Source: Geobacillus kaustophilus (lineage in GTDB: Bacteria; Bacillota; Bacilli; Bacillales; Anoxybacillaceae). From it: a stretch of 64,000 nucleotides of DNA. The position numbers and the translations under genes are program-made. Below the pieces are notes generated by a model, which ran no database searches, was not told the DNA's origin, and saw nothing but the letters and a program-made list of their open reading frames with translations. The stretch is from the NCBI RefSeq assembly GCF_000948285.1, contig NZ_JYBP01000003.1, forward strand, positions 744,001 through 808,000. Reading direction: 5' to 3'. Position 1 is the first letter of the stretch. Every line of letters begins with the position of its first letter. Shown here in pieces: positions 1 through 8,759 of the stretch.

Positions 1-200
1 TGGTCGTCGAAGGGGTGCGGACGACAAAAGCCGCCTATGAGCTGGCGAAAAAGCTTGGCGTGAAGATGCCGATCACCGAAGCTCTCTATGACGTATTGTT
101 TGCGGGAAAAGACCCGAAAGAGGCGGTCGATTCGCTCATGGCGCGCGGAAAAAAAGAGGAAATGGATGACTTAAACAACATTTTTGCCGAACAAGAATGA
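1..200 (+). CDS. gpsA: Glycerol-3-phosphate dehydrogenase [NAD(P)+], C-terminal fragment
   Basis: Only the last 65 residues are inside the window; the reading frame is open from base 3, so the gene starts upstream of the edge. The segment [15 protein letters not shown] followed by [16 protein letters not shown] is the helical substrate-binding C-terminal domain typical of GpsA, which reduces dihydroxyacetone phosphate to sn-glycerol 3-phosphate for phospholipid synthesis in the cytosol. Position immediately before the yphE, yphF and spoIVA homologues is the Bacillus subtilis order, which supports the call. A strong terminator follows about 100 bases after the stop. Confidence 0.93.
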   Translation, partial: VVEGVRTTKAAYELAKKLGVKMPITEALYDVLFAGKDPKEAVDSLMARGKKEEMDDLNNIFAEQE

Positions 201-295
201 TGAAAATAGACCAATGGCGGTACAAGTCGTCTTCGTTCTGCATACAATATGGCGAACCATCATCGGCTTGAGCTTCCGGAAGGGTATGAGGGGAT

Positions 296-337
296 GCTGA
301 AGTAAAGAAAGCCCCGCTTTACTTCAGCTTTTTTTTT
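296..337 (+). terminator. Rho-independent terminator after gpsA
   Basis: A perfect 11-bp stem (CTGAAGTAAAG at 297-307 with CTTTACTTCAG at 317-327), extended by a G-C pair, is followed by an uninterrupted T run. It closes the gpsA transcript. The bases between the gpsA stop and this hairpin contain no convincing gene, only ORFs under 30 codons without a good ribosome binding site. Confidence 0.93.
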
Positions 338-380
338 GCCAATGCTATAATTATAGTTGTCGAAAAAAGGAGGAGCGTCC

Positions 381-584
381 ATGTCACCGGCGTTAGCGAA
401 AATGTGGATCGCCATCGCCTCGATGGTGTTTATGTTTATTTCCGTCGGCTTCATTTACTTAAGCCGCTACAAAGTCAAGATGAAATGGCTTCGCTTCCTG
501 TTGGCGCTCGTCGCCTACATTCTTTTGATTTTCGCCGGCATCATCATTATTTTCGTCGTATTCAGCGGACCGACACCGCAATAG
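381..584 (+). CDS. yphE: Small two-helix membrane protein, DUF2768 (YphE-like)
   Basis: A 67-residue protein with two predicted membrane helices: residues about 8-26 (IAIASMVFMFISVGFIYL) and about 42-62, joined by a short basic loop containing KVKMK. Size and place between gpsA and a YphF-like lipoprotein match B. subtilis YphE, a DUF2768 protein of unknown function. The ATG at 381 is preceded by AAAGGAGGA at ideal spacing. An upstream in-frame TTG at 357 would begin inside that Shine-Dalgarno sequence and is rejected. It probably forms an operon with the next gene. Confidence 0.85.
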   Translation: MSPALAKMWIAIASMVFMFISVGFIYLSRYKVKMKWLRFLLALVAYILLIFAGIIIIFVVFSGPTPQ

Positions 585-601
585 ACAAAAAGGTGGGAAT
601 G

Positions 602-1324
602 ATGAAACGAATCGCTCGCTTGTTGTTGTCATGTATATGTTTGGCGCTGCTTTCCGGCTGCTTGTATCCACAAGAGCGGCTGAAACAAAACCAAATTCCT
701 TACAAAGACCAAGTGGCGGCCGTCCAATCGGCGGTGGACGAGTACCGGAGGGCGACCGACGGGCTTCTGCCGATTAAAACACGCGACATGAACACGCCGG
801 TGTATTTGAAGTATCCAGTCGATTTTCAAAAGCTCGTTCCCCGCTATATGCAGGAGCCGCCGGGAAACGCCTATGAAAGCGGGGGCGTCTTCCAGTATAT
901 GATCATCGATGCGGAAACGAACCCGACGGTCAAGTTGCTTGATCTGCGCTTAGCCGAACGAATCCGCGATCTGAAGCTGCGGCTCAGCATGTACACGGAC
1001 AAGCATAAATATCCGCCGTTTCAAGACGTCGTGGCGCCGGGCGTATTTACGCTTGATTACAAAAAGCTCGGCTATAAAGAGCCGCCTTATGTCGTCAGCC
1101 CGTTTTCCGGCAACAACTTGCCGTTTGTCATCGACGGGAATGGAGAAATTTACATTGATTACCGTTCTGATTTATATGCGGCGTTGAAAAAATATCCGCA
1201 CCACTACAAGCCGGGTGACGATATTCGCTCGATTTTGACCGACCATTCGCTGTTTGTGCCGGCGTATTCGCTGCCCTATACGATCGACGCCAAGACGAAT
1301 GAACCGATTTTTTTCACAAAATGA
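602..1324 (+). CDS. yphF: Predicted lipoprotein, YphF-like
   Basis: A 240-residue protein with a lipoprotein signal: basic KRIAR, a hydrophobic stretch, then the lipobox LLSGC near residue 20, predicting cleavage before the Cys and lipid anchoring on the outer membrane face. The rest is hydrophilic with no motif I can assign. Length and position match B. subtilis YphF, function unknown. Two ATGs lie in tandem (599 and 602); 602 has better spacing from AAGGTGGG. The long upstream extension of this frame overlaps yphE out of frame and has no start signal. Confidence 0.85.
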   Translation: MKRIARLLLSCICLALLSGCLYPQERLKQNQIPYKDQVAAVQSAVDEYRRATDGLLPIKTRDMNTPVYLKYPVDFQKLVPRYMQEPPGNAYESGGVFQYMIIDAETNPTVKLLDLRLAERIRDLKLRLSMYTDKHKYPPFQDVVAPGVFTLDYKKLGYKEPPYVVSPFSGNNLPFVIDGNGEIYIDYRSDLYAALKKYPHHYKPGDDIRSILTDHSLFVPAYSLPYTIDAKTNEPIFFTK

Positions 1325-1331
1325 GTCATCT

Positions 1332-1372
1332 TCCCTTCTCTAGGAAAATACATTCTAGAGAAGGGATTTTTT
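1332..1372 (+). terminator. Terminator after yphF
   Basis: TCCCTTCTCTAG (1332-1343) pairs perfectly with CTAGAGAAGGGA (1355-1366), followed by six Ts. It separates yphF from spoIVA. Confidence 0.93.
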
Positions 1373-1389
1373 CTATTTTAGTCATAACC

Positions 1390-1417
1390 GAATCGGACAA
1401 CATCATATGCATATAGT
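1390..1417 (+). promoter_or_regulatory. Candidate SigE promoter for spoIVA
   Basis: spoIVA is a mother-cell gene known to be SigE-dependent in B. subtilis. A CATATAGT box at 1410-1417 resembles the SigE -10 (CATACAnT), with GAATCGG 13 bases upstream as a weak -35. The match is partial, so this is a placement suggestion only. Confidence 0.35.
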
Positions 1418-1480
1418 GTCCGACTATGCTAGCTCATTCCACTGTTTCTTATAACGACCGAAGGACTGGAGGGGAGTCAT

Positions 1481-2959
1481 TTGGAAAAGGTCGATATTTT
1501 TAAAGATATCGCCGAGCGGACCGGGGGCGACATTTATTTAGGGGTCGTCGGCGCCGTCCGCACCGGAAAATCGACGTTTATTAAACGGTTTATGGAGTTG
1601 GTCGTTATTCCGAACATTAAAAACGAAGCCGATAAAGCGCGCGCCCAAGATGAACTGCCGCAAAGCGCCGCCGGCAAGACGATCATGACGACAGAACCGA
1701 AGTTCGTGCCAAACCAGGCGGTGACGGTGAAAGTTGATGAGGGGCTTGAAGTCAACATCCGTCTTGTCGACTGCGTCGGCTACGCCGTGCCCGGCGCAAA
1801 AGGATATGAAGACGAAAACGGGCCGCGGATGATCCACACGCCTTGGTATGAAGAGCCGATCCCGTTCCAAGAGGCGGCGGAAATCGGGACAAGAAAAGTC
1901 ATCCAAGAACATTCGACGATTGGAGTCGTCATTACGACGGACGGCACGATCGGGGAAATTCCGCGCCAAGACTATGTCGAAGCGGAAGAACGGGTCATTA
2001 GCGAGCTCAAAGAAGTCGGCAAGCCGTTCATTATGATCGTCAACACCGTTCGGCCGCACCATCCGGAAACCGAGGCGCTTCGCCGCGAGCTCGCCGAAAA
2101 GTACGACATTCCGGTGCTCGCCATGAGCGTGGAAAGCATGCGCGAAGCCGACGTGTATAACGTGCTTCGCGAAGCATTATATGAATTCCCGGTGCTTGAA
2201 GTGAACGTCAACTTGCCGAGCTGGGTGATGGTGCTGCGCGAAGATCATTGGCTGCGCGAAAGCTATCAAGAAGCGGTGCGCGACACAGTCAAAGACATTA
2301 AGCGGCTGCGCGATGTCGACCGGGTTGTACAGCAGTTTGCCGAGTACGATTTCATCGAAAAAGCGGCGCTTGCCGGCATCGAAATGGGGCAAGGGATCGC
2401 CGAAATTGACTTGTATGCACCGGATGAACTGTACGATCAAATTTTAAAAGAAATCGTCGGCGTCGAGATTCGCGGCAAAGACCATCTGCTTCAGCTCATG
2501 CAAGACTTTGCCCATGCGAAAGCGGAATATGACCAAATCGCCGACGCCCTGAAAATGGTCAAACAAACGGGCTACGGCATCGCTGCGCCCGCTTTGTCCG
2601 ACATGAGTCTTGACGAACCGGAAATCATCCGCCAAGGATCGCGCTTTGGCGTCCGTTTGAAAGCCGTTGCGCCGTCGATTCATATGATCAAAGTTGACGT
2701 CGAATCGGAGTTTGCCCCGATCATTGGCACGGAAAAGCAAAGCGAAGAGCTCGTCCGCTATTTAATGCAAGACTTCGAAGACGATCCACTGTCGATTTGG
2801 AACTCTGACATTTTCGGCCGCTCGCTCAGCTCCATCGTTCGTGAAGGCATCCAGGCGAAACTTGCGCTCATGCCGGAAAACGCCCGCTACAAGCTGAAAG
2901 AAACGCTTGAGCGCATCATCAACGAAGGCTCCGGCGGCCTCATTGCGATTATTTTATAG
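1481..2959 (+). CDS. spoIVA: Stage IV sporulation protein A, spore-coat base ATPase
   Basis: At 492 residues this has the usual SpoIVA length. The N-terminus begins MEKVDIFKDIAERTGGD and carries a Walker A motif GAVRTGKST at residues 24-32 in a TRAFAC-like ATPase domain; the C-terminus ends in the hydrophobic GGLIAIIL used for membrane association. SpoIVA hydrolyses ATP to polymerise irreversibly on the outer forespore membrane, is anchored there by SpoVM, and nucleates coat and cortex assembly in the mother cell. The start is TTG at 1481, preceded by GGAGGGGAG; no ATG fits. Its presence indicates an endospore former. Confidence 0.98.
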   Translation: MEKVDIFKDIAERTGGDIYLGVVGAVRTGKSTFIKRFMELVVIPNIKNEADKARAQDELPQSAAGKTIMTTEPKFVPNQAVTVKVDEGLEVNIRLVDCVGYAVPGAKGYEDENGPRMIHTPWYEEPIPFQEAAEIGTRKVIQEHSTIGVVITTDGTIGEIPRQDYVEAEERVISELKEVGKPFIMIVNTVRPHHPETEALRRELAEKYDIPVLAMSVESMREADVYNVLREALYEFPVLEVNVNLPSWVMVLREDHWLRESYQEAVRDTVKDIKRLRDVDRVVQQFAEYDFIEKAALAGIEMGQGIAEIDLYAPDELYDQILKEIVGVEIRGKDHLLQLMQDFAHAKAEYDQIADALKMVKQTGYGIAAPALSDMSLDEPEIIRQGSRFGVRLKAVAPSIHMIKVDVESEFAPIIGTEKQSEELVRYLMQDFEDDPLSIWNSDIFGRSLSSIVREGIQAKLALMPENARYKLKETLERIINEGSGGLIAIIL

Positions 2960-2980
2960 AAAAGCAGAGGCCGCGCGCCA

Positions 2981-3007
2981 AGCTCCCGACAAGGGGGCTT
3001 TTTTTGA
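2981..3007 (+). terminator. Terminator after spoIVA
   Basis: AGCTCCC and GGGGGCT form a 7-bp stem with one T-G pair around a GACAA loop, followed by seven Ts, 20-odd bases after the spoIVA stop. Confidence 0.85.
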
Positions 3008-3489
3008 TGCCATTTTTTCAGTTGCTAAGCGGCAAAGGCAAAAAATCGCCAAAACCCTTGAGAAATCAGGATTGGCACTTGATTATGAGCATGGCGTTAT
3101 GGTAATCTTTTATCTGAAATCGTTGTTTTGGTGAAATATGCCTAAAATTGGCCGTTTTTGCGAAAAAAGATGTTGAATTTCCGCGGTCAATTGGTTAAGA
3201 TTAGGCATGTCACCGCCTGTTGGCGGGAAGAAGGCGGTTTTCCTCGCTCTTTGCTTCGTTTGCGCCCGGTGAAAACAGGAGAAGCCCAAACCTGTTGGGA
3301 AGGGGCTTCAGCCGGCGGCATAGGCGCATCTCCTGCGGACTGTCGCGAGGCAAACATAGCGTGATTGGCTGCGCCGGCGCGGCGCGCGGGCCTTCTTGCC
3401 GCTGGATTGAATGTCTATGTATAGAAAAGCAGAAAAGTGTGCACAAATGGTAGTAAACAAGATCAGCCCCTTGGGAGGAGGTGAATGGC
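3008..3489 (+). other. Long non-coding region upstream of hbs with promoters and hairpins
   Basis: No convincing gene lies here. Three promoter-like pairs occur: a weak TTGATT/TAATCT near 3080-3110, TTGAAT-17-TAAGAT at 3173-3201 and TTGCCG-18-TATAGA at 3396-3425. Between the last two is hairpin-rich sequence: CCGCC at 3213-3217 can pair with GGCGG at either 3222 or 3233, the second followed by TTTT, and GAAGCCC (3281-3287) pairs with GGGCTTC (3303-3309). B. subtilis hbs also has multiple promoters. Possible attenuation is discussed in the findings. Confidence 0.5.
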
Positions 3490-3762
3490 ATGAACAAAAC
3501 GGAATTGATCAACGTGGTCGCTGAAACAAGCGGTCTTTCCAAAAAAGATGCAACAAAAGCCGTTGATGCGGTGTTTGATTCCATTACAGAAGCGTTGCGA
3601 AAAGGCGATAAAGTGCAATTAATCGGTTTTGGAAACTTTGAAGTGCGCGAGCGCGCTGCTCGGAAAGGACGCAACCCGCAAACGGGCGAAGAAATGGAAA
3701 TTCCGGCAAGCAAAGTTCCTGCATTCAAACCGGGCAAAGCATTGAAAGATGCCGTCAAGTAA
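3490..3762 (+). CDS. hbs: DNA-binding protein HU
   Basis: A 90-residue histone-like protein, essentially the crystallised B. stearothermophilus HU, with Val in place of the Ala I recall at residue 9. The DNA-binding arm includes [16 protein letters not shown], with the intercalating Pro. HU homodimers bend and compact the nucleoid. The ATG at 3490 follows GGAGGAGGTG; an in-frame GTG at 3481 lies within that ribosome binding site and is rejected. The gene sits alone, with its own long leader and a strong terminator, between spoIVA and the folE-mtrB pair as in B. subtilis. Confidence 0.99.
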   Translation: MNKTELINVVAETSGLSKKDATKAVDAVFDSITEALRKGDKVQLIGFGNFEVRERAARKGRNPQTGEEMEIPASKVPAFKPGKALKDAVK

Positions 3763-3786
3763 GCCTACATAGCAGGAGCGCAGGAG

Positions 3787-3822
3787 GGAAGGGCAGGTGA
3801 TCCACCGGCCCTTCTTTTTTGT
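3787..3822 (+). terminator. Terminator after hbs
   Basis: GAAGGGC (3788-3794) pairs with GCCCTTC (3808-3814) around an inner GGTG/CACC helix, followed by a T-rich tract. Confidence 0.93.
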
Positions 3823-3890
3823 TTTTTTTGGCTCCCTATGCTAGAATCGGATTACATGCAGTTTTTATGATGCAGGAGGATGTTGTTTGT

Positions 3891-4457
3891 ATGCCAGAGA
3901 TCAATTTTGCGCAAATTGAATATGCGGTCCGCCTCATTCTCGAGGCCATCGGGGAAGACCCGAACCGCGAAGGGCTCGTCGATACGCCGAAGAGGGTGGC
4001 GAAAATGTACGCCGAGGTGTTCGCTGGTCTGCAGGAAGACCCGAAGCAGCACTTTCAAACCGTATTCAGCGAGGAACATGAGGAGCTTGTGCTCGTCAAA
4101 GATATTCCGTTTTATTCGATGTGCGAACACCATTTAGTGCCGTTTTTTGGCGCTGCCCACGTCGCCTATATTCCTCGGGAAGGGAAAGTGACCGGGCTGA
4201 GCAAGCTCGCTCGAGCTGTTGAGGCGGTGGCGCGCCGTCCGCAGCTGCAAGAGCGCATCACGGCAACGATCGCGGATTCGATCGTCGAGGCGCTTGAGCC
4301 GCATGGGGTGATGGTCGTCGTTGAGGCGGAGCATATGTGCATGACGATGCGCGGAGTGAAAAAACCGGGGGCCAAAACAGTGACAACAGCGGTGCGCGGC
4401 GTGTTTGAAACCGATGCCAACGCCCGCGCTGAAGTGCTTTCGTTAATCAAAGCGTAA
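3891..4457 (+). CDS. folE: GTP cyclohydrolase I (MtrA)
   Basis: A 188-residue enzyme converting GTP to dihydroneopterin triphosphate, the first step of folate synthesis. Zinc ligands are visible: Cys78 and His81 in [10 protein letters not shown] and Cys150 in [11 protein letters not shown], together with the family motif GLSKLAR. In Bacillus this gene is mtrA, first of the mtrAB operon, and here it also sits 12 bases before mtrB. The ATG at 3891 gives a normal length and follows GCAGGAGGA about 10 bases upstream; the ATGs near 3866 would add a non-conserved leader. Confidence 0.97.
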   Translation: MPEINFAQIEYAVRLILEAIGEDPNREGLVDTPKRVAKMYAEVFAGLQEDPKQHFQTVFSEEHEELVLVKDIPFYSMCEHHLVPFFGAAHVAYIPREGKVTGLSKLARAVEAVARRPQLQERITATIADSIVEALEPHGVMVVVEAEHMCMTMRGVKKPGAKTVTTAVRGVFETDANARAEVLSLIKA

Positions 4458-4469
4458 GGAGGGAAGAGG

Positions 4470-4694
4470 ATGTACACAAACAGCGATTTTGTCGTCATTA
4501 AAGCGCTCGAAGACGGGGTGAACGTCATTGGGCTGACGCGCGGCGCGGACACAAGATTTCACCATTCGGAAAAGCTTGACAAAGGCGAAGTGTTGATCGC
4601 TCAGTTCACGGAACATACGTCGGCGATCAAAGTGAGAGGCAAAGCGTATATTCAAACGCGCCACGGTGTGGTTGAATCGGAAGGGAAAAAGTAA
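4470..4694 (+). CDS. mtrB: TRAP, trp RNA-binding attenuation protein
   Basis: A 74-residue protein matching the G. stearothermophilus TRAP used for structural work: [19 protein letters not shown], then [11 protein letters not shown] and [14 protein letters not shown]. Eleven subunits form a ring; tryptophan bound between subunits lets Lys and Arg residues of the KVRGKAY region hold eleven (G/U)AG triplets of RNA. The trp leader at 11450-11520 in this same window carries such triplets, so regulator and target are both visible. The protein is translated from the folE-mtrB mRNA. No anti-TRAP gene was seen in the window. Confidence 0.99.
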   Translation: MYTNSDFVVIKALEDGVNVIGLTRGADTRFHHSEKLDKGEVLIAQFTEHTSAIKVRGKAYIQTRHGVVESEGKK

Positions 4695-4737
4695 GCCGGC
4701 AAATTTCTAGCAAACTAGAGCGTTTTCGACAAAATTA

Positions 4738-4746
4738 TGTTATAAT
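4738..4746 (+). promoter_or_regulatory. Extended -10 promoter for hepS-menG-hepT
   Basis: TGTTATAAT, a TGn-extended perfect TATAAT at 4741-4746, lies about 40 bases before the hepS start. The -35 region is poor, as is common when an extended -10 is present. Confidence 0.65.
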
Positions 4747-4787
4747 GAGTCCGTCATGGCGGTGCAGATATTTTTGGGGGGACAAGG

Positions 4788-5588
4788 GTGAGAAGAGTGA
4801 ATGACATCATGGTGAAATTGGCGTCATTGAAGGAACAAATCGAACGGCTGCTTGACCATCCGTATTTGCGCGAGCATGTGCCGGCCCCGGCTGTTGATGA
4901 AGACCGGCTGCTGCTTTCGCTGTCGATGATGACTGATGCTCCGGCGGGGCCGAATGAGCCGGACCGGTGCATCATCGCCATGATGCTCATGCAAATCGCC
5001 CTTGACACCCATGATCAGGTGACAGACCGCGGCGGCGATTTGCGGACGCGGCAGCTTGTCGTTTTGGCCGGCGACTTGTACAGCGGGCTTTATTACGACT
5101 TGCTGGCGCGCTCGGGCGATGTTGCGCTCATCCGTTTGTTCGCCGAAGCGGTCCGCGAGATTAATGAGCAAAAAGTGCGGCTGTATGAAAAAAAGGTGGA
5201 GCGGATCGAGACGCTGTTCGCCGCGGTCGGCATGATCGAGTCGGCGTTGCTTGCGAAGCTTGCCGAGCGCATCGGGGCGCCGCAATGGGGGGAATTTGCC
5301 GGCCATTACTTGCTTTTGCGGCGCTTGCTGCTTGAGCAGGAAGCGTTCGTCCGCACTGGGTCATCAATGCTGTTTGAGCAAATGGCGCATATCGCCTTTC
5401 CATGGGCCAAAGGGCTGACGAAAGAACAAAAGCGGCATTTGCTTCGCCTTTGCGAGCGTTATATTGACCATTGCAAGGAAGCGCTGCTGGCGGCGAATTT
5501 GCCGATGAACGACCTGCTGCGGTTTCGCATGGCGGAACTTGCCGGTGGATTTCAAGCCATCGTCAAAAAGTCGGTGGAAGAAGGGTAG
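4788..5588 (+). CDS. hepS: Heptaprenyl diphosphate synthase component I
   Basis: Small regulatory subunit of the two-component heptaprenyl diphosphate synthase, which makes the side chain of menaquinone-7; the catalytic subunit is hepT two genes downstream. No DDxxD motif is present, as expected. The recognisable core is [11 protein letters not shown] (about residues 70-80) and [18 protein letters not shown]. From GTG at 4788, with GGGGGG upstream, the product has 266 residues. A shorter version starting at the internal Met47 would have 220, the size I recall for the early stearothermophilus description, but conserved-looking sequence extends upstream. The order hepS-menG-hepT is the classic Bacillus operon. 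Confidence 0.93.
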   Translation: MRRVNDIMVKLASLKEQIERLLDHPYLREHVPAPAVDEDRLLLSLSMMTDAPAGPNEPDRCIIAMMLMQIALDTHDQVTDRGGDLRTRQLVVLAGDLYSGLYYDLLARSGDVALIRLFAEAVREINEQKVRLYEKKVERIETLFAAVGMIESALLAKLAERIGAPQWGEFAGHYLLLRRLLLEQEAFVRTGSSMLFEQMAHIAFPWAKGLTKEQKRHLLRLCERYIDHCKEALLAANLPMNDLLRFRMAELAGGFQAIVKKSVEEG

Positions 5589-5592
5589 AACG

Positions 5593-6297
5593 ATGCATCA
5601 ATCGAAAGAAGAGCGGGTCCATCGCGTATTTGAAAAAATTTCTGCACATTATGACCGGATGAATTCGGTCATCAGCTTCCGCCGCCATTTGAAATGGCGC
5701 GAAGACGTCATGCGGAGGATGAATGTGCAAAAAGGGAAAAGGGCGCTCGACGTTTGCTGCGGAACGGCCGACTGGGCGATCGCGCTGGCTGAAGCGGTCG
5801 GGCCGGAAGGGGAAGTGTACGGCCTTGACTTCAGCGAAAACATGCTGAAAGTCGGCGAACAAAAGGTGAAGGCGCGCGGCCTTGGCAATGTCAAGCTCAT
5901 TCACGGCAACGCCATGCAGCTGCCGTTTCCCGACAATTCGTTCGATTATGTGACGATCGGCTTTGGCTTGCGCAACGTTCCTGATTATATGACGGTGCTT
6001 ACGGAAATGCACCGCGTCACCAAGCCGGGCGGCATGACTGTCTGTCTGGAAACGTCGCAGCCGACGTTGTTTGGCTTCCGCCAGCTTTACTATTTTTATT
6101 TTCGGTTTATTATGCCGCTGTTTGGCAAGCTGTTGGCGAAAAGCTATGAGGAATACTCGTGGCTGCAGGAATCGGCGCGCGAATTTCCAGGGCGGGACGA
6201 GCTGGCCGAGATGTTCCGCGAAGCCGGTTTCGTCGATGTCGAGGTCAAACCGTACACGTTCGGCGTAGCGGCCATGCATTTAGGCTATAAACGATGA
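5593..6297 (+). CDS. menG: Demethylmenaquinone methyltransferase (MenG/UbiE)
   Basis: A 234-residue SAM-dependent methyltransferase that methylates demethylmenaquinone in the last step of menaquinone synthesis. The SAM site [15 protein letters not shown] motif (here [11 protein letters not shown]) lies near residues 49-59, and the UbiE signatures [10 protein letters not shown] at the N-terminus and [12 protein letters not shown] are present. The ATG at 5593 lies 4 bases after the hepS stop and gives the expected length. Sandwiched between the two prenyl synthase subunits, so quinone ring and tail genes share one transcript. Confidence 0.98.
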   Translation: MHQSKEERVHRVFEKISAHYDRMNSVISFRRHLKWREDVMRRMNVQKGKRALDVCCGTADWAIALAEAVGPEGEVYGLDFSENMLKVGEQKVKARGLGNVKLIHGNAMQLPFPDNSFDYVTIGFGLRNVPDYMTVLTEMHRVTKPGGMTVCLETSQPTLFGFRQLYYFYFRFIMPLFGKLLAKSYEEYSWLQESAREFPGRDELAEMFREAGFVDVEVKPYTFGVAAMHLGYKR

Positions 6298-6303
6298 GTC
6301 AAG

Positions 6304-7275
6304 GTGAACACCATGAAGTTAAAGGCGATGTATTCGTTTTTAAGCGATGATTTGGCGGCGGTCGAAGAGGAGCTGGAGCGGACGGTAAGATCCGAATACG
6401 GGCCGCTCGGGGAAGCGGCGCTCCATTTATTGCAAGCGGGCGGAAAGCGCATCCGTCCCGTTTTTGTCTTGCTGTCCGCCCGCTTTGGCCATTATGATTT
6501 CGAACGGATTAAACATGTAGCCGTAGCGCTCGAACTCATCCATATGGCATCGCTCGTTCACGATGATGTCATCGATGACGCCGACGTGCGGCGCGGGCGG
6601 CCGACGATCAAGGCGAGATGGAGCAACCGCTTTGCCATGTATACAGGCGATTACCTCTTCGCCCGTTCGCTTGAGCGGATGGCGGAGCTTGAGAGTCCCC
6701 GCGCTCATCAAGTGTTGGCGAAAACGATCGTTGAAGTGTGCCGCGGGGAAATCGAGCAAATCAAGGATAAATACCGATTTGATCAGCCGCTTCGCACGTA
6801 CTTGCGGCGCATCCGCCGAAAAACGGCGCTATTGATCGCCGCCAGCTGCCAGCTTGGCGCCTTTGCCGCCGGCGCGCCGGAAGCCGTGGCCAATCGGCTG
6901 TATTGGTTCGGCCATTACGTCGGCATGTCGTTTCAAATTACCGATGACATTCTCGATTTCACCAGCACGGAAGAGCAACTCGGCAAGCCGGCTGGAAGCG
7001 ATTTGCAGCAAGGAAACGTCACCCTCCCCGTGCTGTATGCCCTTTGTGATGAACAGGTGCGGGCAAAAATTACGGCCGTCAACGCGGACACGGATGCCGA
7101 GGAGATGGCGGCGGTGCTAGCGGCCATTAAACAGACGGACGCCATCGAACGATCGTATGCGCTAAGCGATCGCTATTTGGAAAAGGCGCTCGGCCTGCTC
7201 AACGAGCTGCCGGCCAACGAAGCGCGCACGCTGCTTCATGATCTCGCTCTATACATCGGAAAAAGGGATTATTAG
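6304..7275 (+). CDS. hepT: Heptaprenyl diphosphate synthase component II (catalytic)
   Basis: A 323-residue trans-prenyltransferase of the polyprenyl synthase family. Both Asp-rich motifs are intact: DDVID at residues 87-91 and DDILD at 214-218, which bind Mg-diphosphate; GGKRIRP at about 46-52 binds IPP. With HepS it condenses four IPP units with farnesyl diphosphate. GTG at 6304 gives the published stearothermophilus length; an ATG three codons later is possible. It is the last gene of the hepS-menG-hepT operon, 6 bases after menG. Confidence 0.97.
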   Translation: MNTMKLKAMYSFLSDDLAAVEEELERTVRSEYGPLGEAALHLLQAGGKRIRPVFVLLSARFGHYDFERIKHVAVALELIHMASLVHDDVIDDADVRRGRPTIKARWSNRFAMYTGDYLFARSLERMAELESPRAHQVLAKTIVEVCRGEIEQIKDKYRFDQPLRTYLRRIRRKTALLIAASCQLGAFAAGAPEAVANRLYWFGHYVGMSFQITDDILDFTSTEEQLGKPAGSDLQQGNVTLPVLYALCDEQVRAKITAVNADTDAEEMAAVLAAIKQTDAIERSYALSDRYLEKALGLLNELPANEARTLLHDLALYIGKRDY

Positions 7276-7292
7276 CGCTTTCAAGGACGCTG

Positions 7293-7321
7293 TTGCCAAC
7301 GGCGGAAAACAATGATACTAT
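7293..7321 (+). promoter_or_regulatory. Candidate SigA promoter for ndk
   Basis: TTGCCA at 7293-7298 and TACTAT at 7316-7321 with a 17-base spacer, about 50 bases upstream of the ndk start. Confidence 0.5.
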
Positions 7322-7373
7322 GATGGGTGGGAATCCGTTTCCCAGTACATACGACAGTAGAGGTGGAGAGCGA

Positions 7374-7823
7374 ATGGCAGAACGGACATTCATCATGGTG
7401 AAACCAGACGGGGTTCAGCGCAATTTGATCGGCGAGATTGTCGCCCGTTTTGAAAAAAAAGGCTTCCAGCTTGTCGGCGCGAAGCTGATGCAAGTGTCGC
7501 GCGAACTCGCCGAGCAACATTACGCTGAACATAAAGAGCGCCCGTTTTTCGGCGAGCTTGTCGACTTTATCACTTCGGGGCCAGTGTTTGCCATGGTGTG
7601 GGAGGGCGAGAACGTGATCGCCGCCGCTCGGCAAATGATGGGGAAAACGAATCCGCAGGAGGCTGCCCCTGGCACGATCCGCGGCGATTTCGGCTTGACG
7701 GTCGGCAAAAACGTCATCCACGGCTCCGACTCGCCGCAAAGCGCCGAACGCGAAATCAACTTGTTCTTTAAAGAAGAAGAGCTCGTCAGTTATTCGAAAC
7801 AGATCAATGCATGGCTGTACTGA
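7374..7823 (+). CDS. ndk: Nucleoside diphosphate kinase
   Basis: A 149-residue kinase that transfers the gamma-phosphate between nucleoside triphosphates and diphosphates through a phosphohistidine. The catalytic His116 lies in the signature NVIHGSDS, and the N-terminal nucleotide site reads MVKPDGVQR. The ATG at 7374 follows GGTGGAGAG; the frame is open further upstream but without a start signal. It keeps its B. subtilis place between hepT and cheR and has its own promoter candidate and terminator. Confidence 0.98.
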   Translation: MAERTFIMVKPDGVQRNLIGEIVARFEKKGFQLVGAKLMQVSRELAEQHYAEHKERPFFGELVDFITSGPVFAMVWEGENVIAAARQMMGKTNPQEAAPGTIRGDFGLTVGKNVIHGSDSPQSAEREINLFFKEEELVSYSKQINAWLY

Positions 7824-7830
7824 CGTGAAG

Positions 7831-7856
7831 ACCGGCCGCCATTCGGCCGGTTTTTG
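7831..7856 (+). terminator. Terminator after ndk
   Basis: ACCGGCCG pairs with CGGCCGGT around a five-base loop, followed by five Ts. Confidence 0.92.
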
Positions 7857-7895
7857 CCGTTTTTGTACATTGACAGGGGAGAGGAACAGGCGACG

Positions 7896-8666
7896 ATGGA
7901 CGATTATGCGCAGTTCATTGCCAAAGTGAAGCGAAAAACAGGCATTGACTTATCGCTATATAAGGAAGCCCAGATGAGGCGGCGTTTGGCGTCGTTGTAC
8001 ATGAAAAAAGGGCTAAAGAGCTTTGCCGAGCTGTTTGCGGCGATGGAGAAAGAGCCGGCGCTATGGCATGAATGCTTGGATCGGATGACGATCAACGTCT
8101 CGGAGTTTTACCGGAACGCCAAGCGTTGGGAAGTGCTTGAGCACACCATTTTGCCGCGGCTTTTGTCGGAAAACCCGCGCCCGAACGTGTGGAGTGCTGC
8201 CTGCTCAACCGGCGAGGAGCCGTATACGCTCGCGATGGTGCTCGCAAAACGATTGCCGCTTCACCGCGTGTCGGTGTTGGCGACCGACATTGACGATAAT
8301 GCGCTCGCCCGCGCGCGCCTCGGTTTGTACAGCGAACGGTCGCTTGTAGAGCTGCCCGAGGAAATGAGAAAAAAGTTTTTTACGAAAGAAGGCGAGTATT
8401 ATAAAATAGACGAAAAGATCAAACAGACAGTCAAGTTTCAAAAGCACAACTTGCTCGCGGATCCGTTTCCGCGCAACATGGATTTGATCGTCTGCCGCAA
8501 CGTGCTCATTTATTTTACGGAAGAGGCGAAGCGGATGCTGTATCGCAAATTTCACGACGCGCTCCGGACGGGAGGCGTACTGTTTGTCGGCAGCACGGAG
8601 CAGATTTTCAATCCCGGCTTGTACGGCTTTGAAGTCGAGGAGACGTTCTTTTACCGGAAGAAGTAG
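7896..8666 (+). CDS. cheR: Chemotaxis protein methyltransferase CheR
   Basis: A 256-residue SAM-dependent methyltransferase, exactly the B. subtilis CheR length. The N-terminal helical domain ([19 protein letters not shown]) is followed by a Rossmann domain with [16 protein letters not shown] at about 103-118, VLATDID and VCRNVLIYF. It methylates glutamates on chemoreceptors for adaptation. No other chemotaxis gene is nearby; the stand-alone position between ndk and aroC is conserved in Bacillus. The ATG at 7896 is placed by AGGGGAGAGG upstream. The stop codon is embedded in a terminator-like hairpin. Confidence 0.96.
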   Translation: MDDYAQFIAKVKRKTGIDLSLYKEAQMRRRLASLYMKKGLKSFAELFAAMEKEPALWHECLDRMTINVSEFYRNAKRWEVLEHTILPRLLSENPRPNVWSAACSTGEEPYTLAMVLAKRLPLHRVSVLATDIDDNALARARLGLYSERSLVELPEEMRKKFFTKEGEYYKIDEKIKQTVKFQKHNLLADPFPRNMDLIVCRNVLIYFTEEAKRMLYRKFHDALRTGGVLFVGSTEQIFNPGLYGFEVEETFFYRKK

Positions 8667-8681
8667 CCGGCTTCTTTTTTT
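8657..8681 (+). terminator. Terminator overlapping the cheR stop codon
   Basis: AAGAAG (8658-8663) pairs with CTTCTT (8671-8676) and runs into a T tract; the TAG stop lies in the loop. The stem is short, so efficiency is uncertain. Confidence 0.6.
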
Positions 8682-8691
8682 GCGGAAACTA

Positions 8692-8719
8692 TTTTCATTT
8701 TTCAAATTTATGATATATT
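8692..8719 (+). promoter_or_regulatory. Candidate promoter for the aromatic supraoperon (aroC)
   Basis: TTTTCA and TATATT with a 16-base spacer in an AT-rich stretch 40 bases before aroC. It is the only AT-rich segment here, which supports promoter function. Confidence 0.45.
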
Positions 8720-8759
8720 TTTACTTAAACGCGTTAAAGAACTGAAGGGAGAGACAAAT

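Noticed and set aside
201..295. Very small ORFs (18-28 codons) between gpsA and its terminator
   Set aside because: No ribosome binding site and no recognisable product; the segment looks like 3' untranslated sequence.
404..598. Upstream extension of the yphF frame to 404
   Set aside because: It overlaps yphE in another frame and would bury the lipoprotein signal peptide internally.
1538..2062. Long minus-strand frames inside spoIVA, and similar frames inside menG, aroB, panC, dinG and others
   Set aside because: They are antisense shadows of GC-rich coding sequence, with no start signals or recognisable motifs.
3158..3758. ORFs in the spoIVA-hbs gap (68, 77 and a minus-strand 182 codons)
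   Set aside because: No ribosome binding sites, atypical composition, and the minus-strand one runs through hbs antisense.
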